This document shows, piece by piece, positions 1-8,292 of a stretch of DNA of 64,000 nucleotides. A program made the position numbers and the translations under genes. Below the pieces are notes generated by a model. That model worked only from the letters and a program-made list of their open reading frames with translations, searched no databases and was not told the origin of the DNA. The stretch comes from Frigoribacterium sp. Leaf263 (GTDB lineage Bacteria > Actinomycetota > Actinomycetes > Actinomycetales > Microbacteriaceae): the NCBI RefSeq assembly GCF_001422285.1, contig NZ_LMMO01000001.1, positions 74,292 through 138,291 on the forward strand, written 5' to 3'. Position 1 is the first letter of the stretch. Every line of letters begins with the position of its first letter.

Positions 1-86
1 CCCCCCCGCCCCCGCGCCATCCGCCCCTCGCGACCCGTACTCGCGACCCCCTCGCCCCGACCGTCCGTTCGCACCGAAGGCCCCTC

Positions 87-971
87 ATGAACCCCCTGCT
101 CGGCGACCGGCGCGCGACCCTGATCCTCATCGGGCCCGCGCTGCTCATCTACTCCGTCGTGATGCTCGTCCCGATCATCGTGTCGTTCGGCTACACCCTC
201 ACCAGCGGCAACGCGATCACCGGGTTCACCTTCTCCGGGCTCGAGAACTACCAGCGCCTCGTGACCGACACCCGGGTGCGCGACGCGCTGCTGCTCACCG
301 TCCGCTACGCCGTCCTCATGACCGTCCTGCAGGTCGGCTTCGGCTACCTGCTGTCGCTCCTCTACGTCTTCGTGCTCCGCAGGTGGTCGAGCGCCGTCCG
401 CACCCTGGTCTTCTTCCCGGTCGTGCTGCCGACCGTCGCGGTGGCGCTGCTGTTCCAGCAGATGTTCGCCATCGCGCCCCAGAACGGCCTCGTCAACACC
501 GCCCTCGAGGCGATCGGCCTGTCGTCCGTCGACTGGTTCGGCGACGGAGGCACGGCGTTCCTCGTGATCATCGTGATGGACGTCTGGCGGTCGATGGGCT
601 TCTACGGCGTCCTCCTCTACGCGGGCCTGCTCGACATCCCCGAAGAGGTCTTCGAGTCGGCCCGCATCGACGGCGCGTCGGGCTTCGGCCTGGTCCGAAG
701 GATCGTCCTGCCCCTGTCGCTGCCCGTGCTGATCTCCTCGCTGATCTTCTCGGTCAACGGCACGCTGAAGGTCTTCGACAGCATCCTCGCCCTCACCAAC
801 GGCGGCCCGGGGACGTCGACGAGTCCGCTGACGATCTACATGTTCGACACGTCGTTCCGCTTCGGGCAGTACGGCTACGGCAGCACGGTCGCGTTCCTCC
901 TCACGATCGTGTCCCTGCTCGTGACCGTCTTCATCTTCCGCGCGAACCGCCGCGACCTCACGAAGGACTGA
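87..971 (+). CDS. Carbohydrate ABC transporter permease, MalF/UgpA type
   Basis: Inner-membrane subunit of a sugar importer, 294 residues. A membrane segment begins near residue 12 and several more follow. The cytoplasmic EAA loop that docks the ATPase is visible near residue 190 (ESARIDGASGFGLVRRI). It is followed after three bases by a second permease and then by a GH78 rhamnosidase, so the likely cargo is a rhamnose-containing oligosaccharide; this substrate is inferred from context. The solute-binding lipoprotein that normally precedes such a gene must lie left of the window. As usual for this family no ATPase is encoded beside it, so a shared MsmK-type ATPase is expected elsewhere. The ATG follows GAAGG by a few bases. 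Confidence 0.92.
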   Translation: MNPLLGDRRATLILIGPALLIYSVVMLVPIIVSFGYTLTSGNAITGFTFSGLENYQRLVTDTRVRDALLLTVRYAVLMTVLQVGFGYLLSLLYVFVLRRWSSAVRTLVFFPVVLPTVAVALLFQQMFAIAPQNGLVNTALEAIGLSSVDWFGDGGTAFLVIIVMDVWRSMGFYGVLLYAGLLDIPEEVFESARIDGASGFGLVRRIVLPLSLPVLISSLIFSVNGTLKVFDSILALTNGGPGTSTSPLTIYMFDTSFRFGQYGYGSTVAFLLTIVSLLVTVFIFRANRRDLTKD

Positions 972-974
972 CCG

Positions 975-1880
975 ATGACCTCCGTCGACACCACCGTCCC
1001 CGTCCCGTCCGCCGTCGCCTCCGCTCCGAGACCGCGTCGCCGTCTCGCGCCCCGGCGCCGCCTCGGGCAGATCGTCAGCGGCGTGCTCGTCGCGCTCCTC
1101 CTGGTCATCGTGGTCGGACCGCTCGTCTGGATGGTGCTCGGTTCGTTCAAGACGCAGACCGAGTTCCTCGAGCAGCCCGTCTGGGCGCTGCCGCAGCAGT
1201 GGAACCTCGACAACTACGTCTTCGCCTGGACGCAGGGGAACTTCGCCCAGTACGCGTCGAACTCGGTGCTGACGGTCTTCCCGTCGCTGCTGCTCGTGCT
1301 GCTGTTCGGCTCGATGGCGGGCTTCGCGCTCGAGGTGCTGGTCTGGAAGGGTCGGGGCGCGATCCTCATCACGTTCCTGGCCGGCATCATGGTGCCGACG
1401 CAGATGATCCTGCTGCCGCTGTTCGCCGCCTACTTCCGACTCGGCCTGACGGGCACGCTCTGGCCCCTGCTCATCACCTACACGGCGACGAGCCTGCCGT
1501 TGGCGGTCTTCCTCATGGCGACGTTCTTCCGGGCCGTCCCGCGCGAGATCTTCGAGGCAGCCACCCTCGACGGCGCCGGACTCATCCGCTCGTTCTTCCT
1601 CGTCGGGCTCCCGATGGTGCGCAACGCGCTCTTCACGGTCGGTCTCGTGCAGTTCTTCATGCTCTGGAACGACCTGCTCATCGCCCTCACCTTCACGAAC
1701 TCCGGCTCGCTCCGCACGCTGCAGGTCGGACTCCTGAACTTCACCGGACAGTTCGGCTCGGTGCAGTACGGGCCGCTCTTCGCCGCCATCTGCCTCAACG
1801 TCGTGGCGATCCTCGTCATCTACCTGTTCCTCAACAAGCAGGTCCAGAAGGGCCTGACGGCCGGCGCGGTGAAGGGCTGA
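975..1880 (+). CDS. Carbohydrate ABC transporter permease, MalG/UgpE type
   Basis: Partner permease of the preceding gene, 301 residues. It has a basic cytoplasmic N-terminus (PRPRRRLAPRRR), six predicted membrane spans and an EAA loop near residue 190 (EIFEAATLDGAGLIRSFFL). It starts three bases after the stop of the first permease and its own stop overlaps the start region of the rhamnosidase gene, so all three are almost certainly one transcript. Known for the family: MalF/MalG heterodimers form the pore and receive the sugar from a lipid-anchored binding protein. The rhamnose-glycan substrate is an inference from the neighbouring GH78 enzyme. Confidence 0.92.
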   Translation: MTSVDTTVPVPSAVASAPRPRRRLAPRRRLGQIVSGVLVALLLVIVVGPLVWMVLGSFKTQTEFLEQPVWALPQQWNLDNYVFAWTQGNFAQYASNSVLTVFPSLLLVLLFGSMAGFALEVLVWKGRGAILITFLAGIMVPTQMILLPLFAAYFRLGLTGTLWPLLITYTATSLPLAVFLMATFFRAVPREIFEAATLDGAGLIRSFFLVGLPMVRNALFTVGLVQFFMLWNDLLIALTFTNSGSLRTLQVGLLNFTGQFGSVQYGPLFAAICLNVVAILVIYLFLNKQVQKGLTAGAVKG

Positions 1881-1882
1881 TG

Positions 1883-4480
1883 ATGAGCGCGACGGTCATC
1901 GACCTCCGGATCGAGCACGGCGGGCCGGCCCTCGGCCTCGGCACGCCGCGGCCCCGCCTCTCATGGCGTCTCGACGGGCCCTCGGGCTGGCGGCAGTCCT
2001 CGGTCGAGATCGCCCTCGAGACCCGCTCGGGCGCGACCCGGACGTCCGTCCTCGAGACCGACGAGCAGGTGCTGGTCGCCTGGCCCTTCGCCGACCTCGG
2101 CTCGCGCGAGCGCGTCCTGGTGCGGGTGCGGGTCACCGGCGTCGACGGCTCCGTCTCGCCCTGGAGCGACCCGACGCCCGTCGAGACGGGGCTGCTGCTG
2201 CCGACCGACTGGCAGGCCCGTCCCGTGGGCGGCGCCTGGGGCGAGGCGCCCGGCACCGATCGCCGTCCGTCCCGTGTGCGCCGAGGGTTCCGGCTCGACG
2301 CCCCCGTCGCCGCCGCCCGCCTCTACGCGTCGGCCCACGGCGTCTTCGAGGCCGAGATCAACGGCGCACGGGTCGGCGATGACGAGCTCTCGCCGGGCTG
2401 GACCTCGTACGGGTCCCGACTCCGCTACCGCACCCACGACGTCACCGAACTGCTCGTCGAGGGCGACAACGTCATCGGCGCCTGGCTCGGCGACGGCTGG
2501 TACCGCGGTCGCCTCGGCTTCAACGGCGGCTACCACGACCTCTACGGCACCGATCTCTCGTTCATCGCGCAGCTCGAGGTCGACCTCGTCGACGGGAGGC
2601 GCGTGGTCGTCGCCACGGACGACCGGTGGGAGGCGCGGGTCAGCCCGATCTCGTTCAGCGGGCTCTACGACGGCGAGCGTCATGACCTCCGGCTCGACGA
2701 CGACGCCTGGTCGATCGCGGGCGCCGACCTCGACGGCTGGACGCCGGTCGCGGTGGCCGGACGCGACCCCGCCACGCTCGTCGCGCCCGAGCAGCCGCCG
2801 GTGCGGTGCACCGAGGAGGTCCGGCCGGTCGAGCACTGGACGACCCCGCGCGGCACCGTCGTGCTCGACTTCGGGCAGAACCTCGTCGGGCGCCTCCGCA
2901 TCACGGTCGACGGCGAGGCCGGACGCGAGATCACCCTGCATCACGCCGAGGTGGTCCAGGACGGCGAGCTCTACCGACGCACCCTGCGCCTGGCCGCGGC
3001 GGAGGACGTCGTGACCCTCCGCGGCGACGGCCCGGTCACGTGGGAGCCGCGGTTCACCGTGCACGGCTTCCGCTACGCCGAGATCACCGGCTGGCCGGGC
3101 GACTTCGACCCCGCGGCCGTCGTCGCCCGTGTGCTCCACACCGACATGGAGCGGACCGGCTGGTTCGAGAGCTCCGACACGGGCGTGAACCGCCTCCACG
3201 AGAACGTCCTCTGGAGCACCCGAGGCAACTTCGTCGACATCCCCACGGACTGCCCGCAGCGCGACGAGCGTCTGGGCTGGACGGGTGACATCCAGGTGTT
3301 CGCGCCCACCGCCTCCTTCCTGTTCGACTGCTCGGGGATGCTCGGCTCGTGGCTGCAGGACCTCGCCATCGACCAGCTGCCCGACGGCACCGTGCCGTGG
3401 TTCGTGCCGCGGATCCCCGGCGGTCCGTCGTGGGAGCCGATCGAGCCGGGAGCGGTCTGGGGCGACGCCGCCGTGCTGACGCCGTGGACGCTGTACGAGC
3501 GGTTCGGCGACGCGGGCGTGCTGGCCCGGCAGTGGGACTCGGCGAAGGCCTGGGTCGACCTGATCCTCGAGCGGGCGGGGGAGGACCGCGTCTGGGACGA
3601 GGGCTTCCAGCTGGGCGACTGGCTCGATCCGGCGGCCCCGCCCGACGATCCGGCCGACGCGCTCACCGATCGTCACCTCGTCGCCACGGCCTACCTCCAC
3701 TGGTCGACCCGGCACCTGGCGTTGACCGCGGAGGTGCTCGGGCGCGACGACGACGCCACCCGGTACGGCGCGATCGCCGACGAGGTGCGCGCGGCCTTCG
3801 TGGGCCGGTACACCGACGGCCGGGGCCGGACGACGAGCGACGCCCAGACGGCCTACGGTCTCGCCGTGGAGTTCGGTCTGATCGAGGGCGAGGAGGCGCG
3901 GGCCGGCGGAGACCGTCTCGCCCAGCTGGTGGCCGAGGCCGGCAACCGCATCGCCACGGGCTTCGCGGGAACGCCCGTCGTGGCACCCGCGCTCACCCGC
4001 ACCGGACACGTCGACCGCGCTTACGACCTGGTGCTCGAGCGGTCGTGCCCGTCGTGGCTGTACACCGTCGACATGGGCGGCACGACGATCTGGGAGCGCT
4101 GGGACAGCATGCTGCCCGACGGCACCGTCAACCCCGGCGAGATGACGAGCTTCAACCACTACGCCCTCGGCGCCGTGGCCGACTGGCTGCACTCGACGGT
4201 CGCCGGACTCGCGCCGGCGGCGCCGGGATGGCGCCGGGTGCGGTTCGCGCCGCGTCCCGGCGGCGGTCTCACGCACGCGTCGGGCCGGCACCTGTCGCCG
4301 TACGGGGAGATCTCGTCCGAGTGGCGGATCGACCGGGGAGCGTTCCTCCTGACGGTCGCGCTCCCGGTCGGTACCAGCGGATCGGTCTCGCTGCCCGACG
4401 GCACGACCGTCGAGGTCCGGCACGGCCGGCACGAGTTCCGCTGCGAGCTGCCGACGGCGGCGGAGGAGGCGGCGGGCTAG
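1883..4480 (+). CDS. Alpha-L-rhamnosidase, glycoside hydrolase family 78
   Basis: Hydrolyses terminal alpha-L-rhamnose from plant glycosides and rhamnogalacturonan by the inverting GH78 mechanism. About 865 residues with no signal peptide, so it probably acts in the cytoplasm on imported oligosaccharides. Domain order: an N-terminal Ig-like domain, a Bac_rhamnosid_N beta domain, a concanavalin-like domain, an (alpha/alpha)6 barrel from about residue 430, and a C-terminal beta domain. The family signature TDCPQRDERLGWTGD sits near residue 453, and GGTTIWERWDS near 733 carries a conserved acidic residue. ATG codons at 1880 and 1883 are both possible; 1883 gives better spacing from GAAGGG. It is coupled to the upstream permease genes. 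A very long open frame upstream in the same phase is a GC artefact. Confidence 0.93.
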   Translation: MSATVIDLRIEHGGPALGLGTPRPRLSWRLDGPSGWRQSSVEIALETRSGATRTSVLETDEQVLVAWPFADLGSRERVLVRVRVTGVDGSVSPWSDPTPVETGLLLPTDWQARPVGGAWGEAPGTDRRPSRVRRGFRLDAPVAAARLYASAHGVFEAEINGARVGDDELSPGWTSYGSRLRYRTHDVTELLVEGDNVIGAWLGDGWYRGRLGFNGGYHDLYGTDLSFIAQLEVDLVDGRRVVVATDDRWEARVSPISFSGLYDGERHDLRLDDDAWSIAGADLDGWTPVAVAGRDPATLVAPEQPPVRCTEEVRPVEHWTTPRGTVVLDFGQNLVGRLRITVDGEAGREITLHHAEVVQDGELYRRTLRLAAAEDVVTLRGDGPVTWEPRFTVHGFRYAEITGWPGDFDPAAVVARVLHTDMERTGWFESSDTGVNRLHENVLWSTRGNFVDIPTDCPQRDERLGWTGDIQVFAPTASFLFDCSGMLGSWLQDLAIDQLPDGTVPWFVPRIPGGPSWEPIEPGAVWGDAAVLTPWTLYERFGDAGVLARQWDSAKAWVDLILERAGEDRVWDEGFQLGDWLDPAAPPDDPADALTDRHLVATAYLHWSTRHLALTAEVLGRDDDATRYGAIADEVRAAFVGRYTDGRGRTTSDAQTAYGLAVEFGLIEGEEARAGGDRLAQLVAEAGNRIATGFAGTPVVAPALTRTGHVDRAYDLVLERSCPSWLYTVDMGGTTIWERWDSMLPDGTVNPGEMTSFNHYALGAVADWLHSTVAGLAPAAPGWRRVRFAPRPGGGLTHASGRHLSPYGEISSEWRIDRGAFLLTVALPVGTSGSVSLPDGTTVEVRHGRHEFRCELPTAAEEAAG

Positions 4481-4501
4481 CCGCCCTCCCCGCCCTCGAG
4501 G

Positions 4502-5905
4502 TCAGCCCCGGCTGAGCAGACGGGCGGGAGGCGCGTCCGAGTCCACCCGGACGCCCGCCACCCAGGTCCCGGCGACGGCGCCCATCAGGGTCGCGCCGTC
4601 GAACGCCGAGACCGGGTTGCGGTGCCGGAGCGCCGTCGCGTCGACCGTGAACGGCGTCTCGGGCGCGAAGGCGACGAGGTCCGCCGCGCCGCCCACCGTG
4701 ATCGACCCCTTCGGCGGTCGTCCGGCGGTCGAGCCGGCCCCGAGGTCGACGAGCCCCGCCGTGCCCGACGACATCCAGCCCACGACCCTCTCGAGGGGGA
4801 TTCCGCGAGCACGCGCCCCCGTCCACACCGCGCGGAAGCTCACCTCGAGCCCGGCGATGCCGCCCCAGGCGAGGTCGAACGAGCCGTCGCCGGCGAACTT
4901 CAGCGCCGCGGTCGACGGCGAGTGGTCGGAGGCCACGACGTCGATCGTGCCGTCGACGAGAGCCTCCCAGAGCAGCTCGCGGTTGCGCTCGTCGCGGATC
5001 GGCGGGCAGCACTTGTACTGCGTCTCGCCGTCGCCGATCGACTCGGCGTCGAAGGTCAGGTAGTGCGGGCAGGTCTCGACCGTCAGTCGCAGGCCCTCGG
5101 CCTTGGCCGCCCGGATCGCCGCCAGCGCCGACGCCGACGACAGATGCAGCACGTGCGCCCGCCCGCCGGTCTCGCGCAGCGCGTCGATCACGTGCTCGAT
5201 CGCGGTCTGCTCGACCGCCTCGGGGCGCGACCGCACGAAGTCGTCGTACACCGCGCCTCCTGCCGTGACCTCGAGCGAGGCCGCGGCGGCGTCGAGCTGG
5301 TCCGGGTCCTCGGCGTGGACGATCAGCAGGCCGTCGAAGGCGGTCAGCTCGCGGAGGGCCGCGAACAGCTGCTCGGTCGACAGGTGCGGGAACTCGTCGA
5401 CGCCCGAGGGCGAGAGGAACGCCTTGAAGCCGAAGACGCCGGCGTCGTGCAGCGCTCGCAGGTCGCCCGTGCCGAGGTTCGACGGGATCACCCCGCCCCA
5501 GAAGCCGACGTCGACGACGGACTGCGCCGCGGCGGCGGCCCGTTTCAGGTCGAGCGCCTCGACCGTCACCGTCGGGGGGATGCTGTTCAGCGGCATGTCG
5601 ACGATCGTCGTCACGCCGCCGGCGGCCGCGGCGCGGGTGGCCGAGGCGAAGCCCTCCCACTCGGTGCGACCCGGCTCGTTCACGTGCACGTGGGTGTCGA
5701 CGATGCCGGGCAGCAGCACCTGGTCGGGCGGCAGCAGACGGTCGTCGTCGACGCGGACCGTCGTGAACGGCGCGTCGACGGGTCCGATCTCGGCGACGAC
5801 GCCGTCGCGCACGGCCACGGCGGCCGCCCGCCACTCGCCGTCGACGAGCACCCGCTCGGCGCGCAGCACGAGGTCGACGGGGATGGAGACGACCGGCTCA
5901 GGCAC
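4502..5905 (-). CDS. allB: Allantoinase (cyclic amidohydrolase)
   Basis: Opens the hydantoin ring of allantoin to give allantoate; 467 residues, the normal length. Metal-site residues of the dihydroorotase/hydantoinase superfamily are present: HxH at residues 72 and 74 in DTHVHVNEPGRTEWEGF, the carboxylatable lysine near 161 in FGFKAFLSPSG, histidine in VHAED near 197, and aspartate in ASDHSP. The ETQYKCCPPIR stretch is typical of AllB rather than dihydroorotase. It starts at a GTG overlapping the end of the DUF1275 gene by eight bases and is the last gene of the leftward island operon. True allantoin activity is likely, but a related cyclic ureide is possible given its unusual companions. 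No urate oxidase or allantoate amidohydrolase is present in the window. Confidence 0.85.
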   Translation of the reverse strand: MPEPVVSIPVDLVLRAERVLVDGEWRAAAVAVRDGVVAEIGPVDAPFTTVRVDDDRLLPPDQVLLPGIVDTHVHVNEPGRTEWEGFASATRAAAAGGVTTIVDMPLNSIPPTVTVEALDLKRAAAAAQSVVDVGFWGGVIPSNLGTGDLRALHDAGVFGFKAFLSPSGVDEFPHLSTEQLFAALRELTAFDGLLIVHAEDPDQLDAAAASLEVTAGGAVYDDFVRSRPEAVEQTAIEHVIDALRETGGRAHVLHLSSASALAAIRAAKAEGLRLTVETCPHYLTFDAESIGDGETQYKCCPPIRDERNRELLWEALVDGTIDVVASDHSPSTAALKFAGDGSFDLAWGGIAGLEVSFRAVWTGARARGIPLERVVGWMSSGTAGLVDLGAGSTAGRPPKGSITVGGAADLVAFAPETPFTVDATALRHRNPVSAFDGATLMGAVAGTWVAGVRVDSDAPPARLLSRG

Positions 5906-6656
5906 GGGTGCCCTCCGGGGTCGACGCGACCCGCGCCTCCTCGGCGGCGGCTGCCTCGGCCGCCTCCGCCTCGAGCTCCTTTCGGCGCTTCCGCAGCAGG
6001 TGACCCGCGAGGGCGACGAGCAGCGTCAGCCCGCCCGCGGTCCCCATGCCGATGCCGATGTGCACCTGCAGCAGCAGCGCGCCGACCCCGGCGCCGACCA
6101 GGATCATCAGCACCGCGAGCACCCGTCGCGGGAAGTTCTTGCCCGTGCCGCCGGCGAGCTTCGACTCGGAGGCGAGCCCCACGATCGTCGAGGTGACGAC
6201 GACGGTGGTCACGTCGGCCACCGCGAGCTTCCGCGCCGCGGCGGCCTGCAGACCCATGGCCGCGCCGAGCAGCCCGGTGATGGTGAACGCCCAAGGCGAC
6301 CCCTCGACCGGCAGCACGACGAAGCACGACACCCCGAGGCCGAGCAGCACCGTGCCGGTGACCGAGAACGCGATCGTGCTGCGACCCGACCAGCCCGCGC
6401 GAGCCGAGCGGAGCAGGGCCCCGCCGAGCGCGGCGCCGATCATGAACGCGACCAGCGCGACGATCGGGCCCACGATGGGCAGCCCGTCGGCCTGCGCGAT
6501 CGCCATGCCGAGGATCACCACGTTGCCCGTCATGTTCGCCGTGAACACGCGGTCGAGGCCGAGGTAGCCGACGGCGTCGATGATGCCGGTCGTGAAGGTC
6601 AGGGCGAGCATCATGATCAGGTGCATGCGCGCCTGGTCGGCACGGAACTTCTTCAC
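5898..6656 (-). CDS. DUF1275 (YoaK-like) membrane protein
   Basis: Polytopic membrane protein of 252 residues with about six predicted helices, including TFTTGIIDAVGYLGLDRVFTANMTGN, whose AxxTGN core is diagnostic of DUF1275. The cytoplasmic C-terminal tail is alanine- and glutamate-rich. The function of the family is unknown; transport or channel activity is only suspected. The GTG start at 6656 is preceded by GAAAGGA at good spacing; a 54-codon upstream extension has no hydrophobic or conserved content. It overlaps the allantoinase start and so belongs to the island operon, where it could export or import a pathway intermediate (inference). Confidence 0.82.
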   Translation of the reverse strand: MKKFRADQARMHLIMMLALTFTTGIIDAVGYLGLDRVFTANMTGNVVILGMAIAQADGLPIVGPIVALVAFMIGAALGGALLRSARAGWSGRSTIAFSVTGTVLLGLGVSCFVVLPVEGSPWAFTITGLLGAAMGLQAAAARKLAVADVTTVVVTSTIVGLASESKLAGGTGKNFPRRVLAVLMILVGAGVGALLLQVHIGIGMGTAGGLTLLVALAGHLLRKRRKELEAEAAEAAAAEEARVASTPEGTRA

Positions 6657-6769
6657 GGGGGTCCTTTCGTCACGGCACGGTGGTCCGATTCTTCCAGCCG
6701 AGGAGGCTCGGGTCGGCACGGTCCGCCCGTCGCGTGGATCGGACGCCGGGCTCGAACCCTGTGCGGGGA

Positions 6770-7441
6770 TCAGCCCGCGCGGTACGAGTGCGTCCAGCCG
6801 TCCGGCCCGAGCGACCACTCCCGGCGGCGGCTCGCGGTGTCGGGCGCGCTGGTCCAGAAGGTGAGGCGGGTGGGCCGGACGACGAAGCCGGTCCAGCCCG
6901 CCGGTTGCTCGAAGCCGTGGGCGTGCTCGCGTTCGAAGGCGGCCCAGCGGGCACGGCGCTCCTCGAGCGGCAGCCCGGCGAAGTCGTGCGAGTTGAGCCA
7001 GGCGAGCTGCTGCAGGTACGGCGATCGTGCGCGGTAGGCCCGGGCGATCGCGGGGGCGTCGGCACGCGACGCGACGCCCCGCACGACGATCTGCCGGGTG
7101 AACCCCGGCCAGAGCACCGTGATCGCCGCCTGCGGGCGCGCCTCGAGCTGCGCGACCTTGCGGCTGGCGGCGTCGGTGTGGAACACGAAGCCGTCGCGGT
7201 CGAACGAGCTCAGCAGCACGGTGCGGGCGTCGGGCCCGCCGTCGGCGTCGACCGTCGAGAGGGTGATCTGCGGTCGGTCGGGGTCGTCGTCCCCGGGCAG
7301 CCAGTCGGCGAGCAGGGCCCAGGCGTCGTCCGGCACGCGCACCGGACCCGCACCCACGGAGTTCGCGCCCCGGGGGCTCGCACCCTCCGGGCCGGCACCC
7401 ACGGAGCTCGCGCCCGCGGAGCCCACGTCGACGGTGCTCAC
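6770..7441 (-). CDS. Pyridoxamine 5'-phosphate oxidase-like flavoprotein
   Basis: FMN-binding split-barrel protein of 223 residues. The core resembles PdxH (ARTVLLSSFDRDGFVFHTDAASRK, then AITVLWPGFTRQIVVRG). The C-terminus ends RREWSLGPDGWTHSYRAG and lacks the RLHDR-type phosphate and active-site signature of genuine pyridoxine phosphate oxidases, so I call it PdxH-like rather than PdxH. It starts at GTG 7441, sharing bases with the TGA of the creatininase-family gene (GTGA overlap). Residues 3-40 form a repetitive Gly/Ala/Ser/Pro segment (VGAGP and GASPRGANSVGAGP) encoded by imperfect DNA repeats. In this operon it may be a flavin reductase or oxidase step of heterocycle breakdown (inference). 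Confidence 0.78.
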   Translation of the reverse strand: MSTVDVGSAGASSVGAGPEGASPRGANSVGAGPVRVPDDAWALLADWLPGDDDPDRPQITLSTVDADGGPDARTVLLSSFDRDGFVFHTDAASRKVAQLEARPQAAITVLWPGFTRQIVVRGVASRADAPAIARAYRARSPYLQQLAWLNSHDFAGLPLEERRARWAAFEREHAHGFEQPAGWTGFVVRPTRLTFWTSAPDTASRRREWSLGPDGWTHSYRAG

Positions 7442-8292
7442 GCCCCGAACCCCACCGGCCCCGGCGCCGGACGGTGCCGGAACCGTGCGATCTCGGCCAG
7501 CGACTCGACGCCCCGGCGCAGCGCCGTCTCGTAGAGCGTCGCGCCCCACTCGGCGTTCGCCCCGCTGGCGTCGCCGACGACGCCCGCCGGGCCGAAGTCG
7601 TCGCTCAGCCAGCCGAAGTGCACGGGTCCGCCGTTGAACCGGACGTACTCGAGATCGATCATGTGATCGGGGATCCACCGGTCGGCCTGCGTCATGTCGA
7701 CGAGGTCGGGGCGCAGGTGCAGGATCATCGACGTCTCGCTGTGCCCGCCGTGCACGCCGAAGCCGTGCTCGTCGGGTCCGTTCACGCCGTCGCCGGGCGC
7801 CATCCCGCTGCCCATCAGGAAGGTGCGCAGACCGAACCGTCGGCGGAGCTCGCGCAGGGCGACCTGCAGCAGGGCGATGTTGCCGCCGTGCCCGTTGTAG
7901 AACACCAGCGTGCGGGCCGGGGTCGCCGCGACCGAGCGTCCGATGTCGACGACGGTCTGCAGCAGCGTCTCGGCCGTCAGCCACATCGTGCCGGGCGCCC
8001 AGTGGTGCTCGTCCGACTTGGTGTAGGCGAGCGACGGCAGCAGCCAGACGTCCTGCCCGGCCGCAGCCGCCTCCTCGACGACGGCCCGGCCGATCAGATC
8101 GGCCATCAGCCAGTCGGTCGCGAGCGGCAGATGGGGCCCGTGGTGCTCGATGGCGCCCGTCGGCAGCACGAGGATGCTGTCCTCGGTCAGGGCCGAGGCC
8201 GCGGCGGGTCCGCTCAGCTCGACGAGGTCGCGCGAGCGGCGGCCGGGCGGGCGACCCGAGGAGGCGCGGGTCGACCCGTCGACGCCGCTCAC
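7438..8292 (-). CDS. Creatininase-family amidohydrolase
   Basis: Zinc/manganese hydrolase of the creatininase fold, 284 residues. The dinuclear metal residues are visible: E49, H51 and D60 in GAIEHHGPHLPLATD (same spacing as Glu34, His36 and Asp45 of Pseudomonas creatininase), NGHGGN, and the His-x-Glu pair in HGGHSETS. The family opens cyclic amides such as creatinine and deformylates FAPy-type intermediates, so the substrate here is uncertain. The GTG at 8292 overlaps the upstream TGA. The first 20 codons carry a copy of the dispersed 13-mer (8260-8272), translated as STRASS, and are not conserved-looking, so a later start near DLVELSGP is possible. Part of the island operon. Confidence 0.85.
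   Translation of the reverse strand: MSGVDGSTRASSGRPPGRRSRDLVELSGPAAASALTEDSILVLPTGAIEHHGPHLPLATDWLMADLIGRAVVEEAAAAGQDVWLLPSLAYTKSDEHHWAPGTMWLTAETLLQTVVDIGRSVAATPARTLVFYNGHGGNIALLQVALRELRRRFGLRTFLMGSGMAPGDGVNGPDEHGFGVHGGHSETSMILHLRPDLVDMTQADRWIPDHMIDLEYVRFNGGPVHFGWLSDDFGPAGVVGDASGANAEWGATLYETALRRGVESLAEIARFRHRPAPGPVGFGA

Noticed and set aside
1-86. Coding sequence at the left edge
   Set aside because: The C-rich 86 bases show no codon pattern or conserved peptide; they look like the spacer after a gene lying outside the window.
383-1882. Upstream extension of the rhamnosidase frame back to position 383
   Set aside because: It covers two well-supported permease genes in another frame; ATG 1880 or 1883 gives the correct family N-terminus.
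1961-4432. A minus-strand open frame of 823 codons opposite the rhamnosidase gene
   Set aside because: Product is low-complexity Arg/Gly/Val-rich with no domain; it is the antisense shadow produced by extreme third-position GC, while the plus strand encodes a clear GH78 enzyme.
6770-7441. Genuine pyridoxine 5'-phosphate oxidase (pdxH)
   Set aside because: The C-terminal substrate and FMN signature of PdxH is not present, and the gene is embedded in a catabolic operon.
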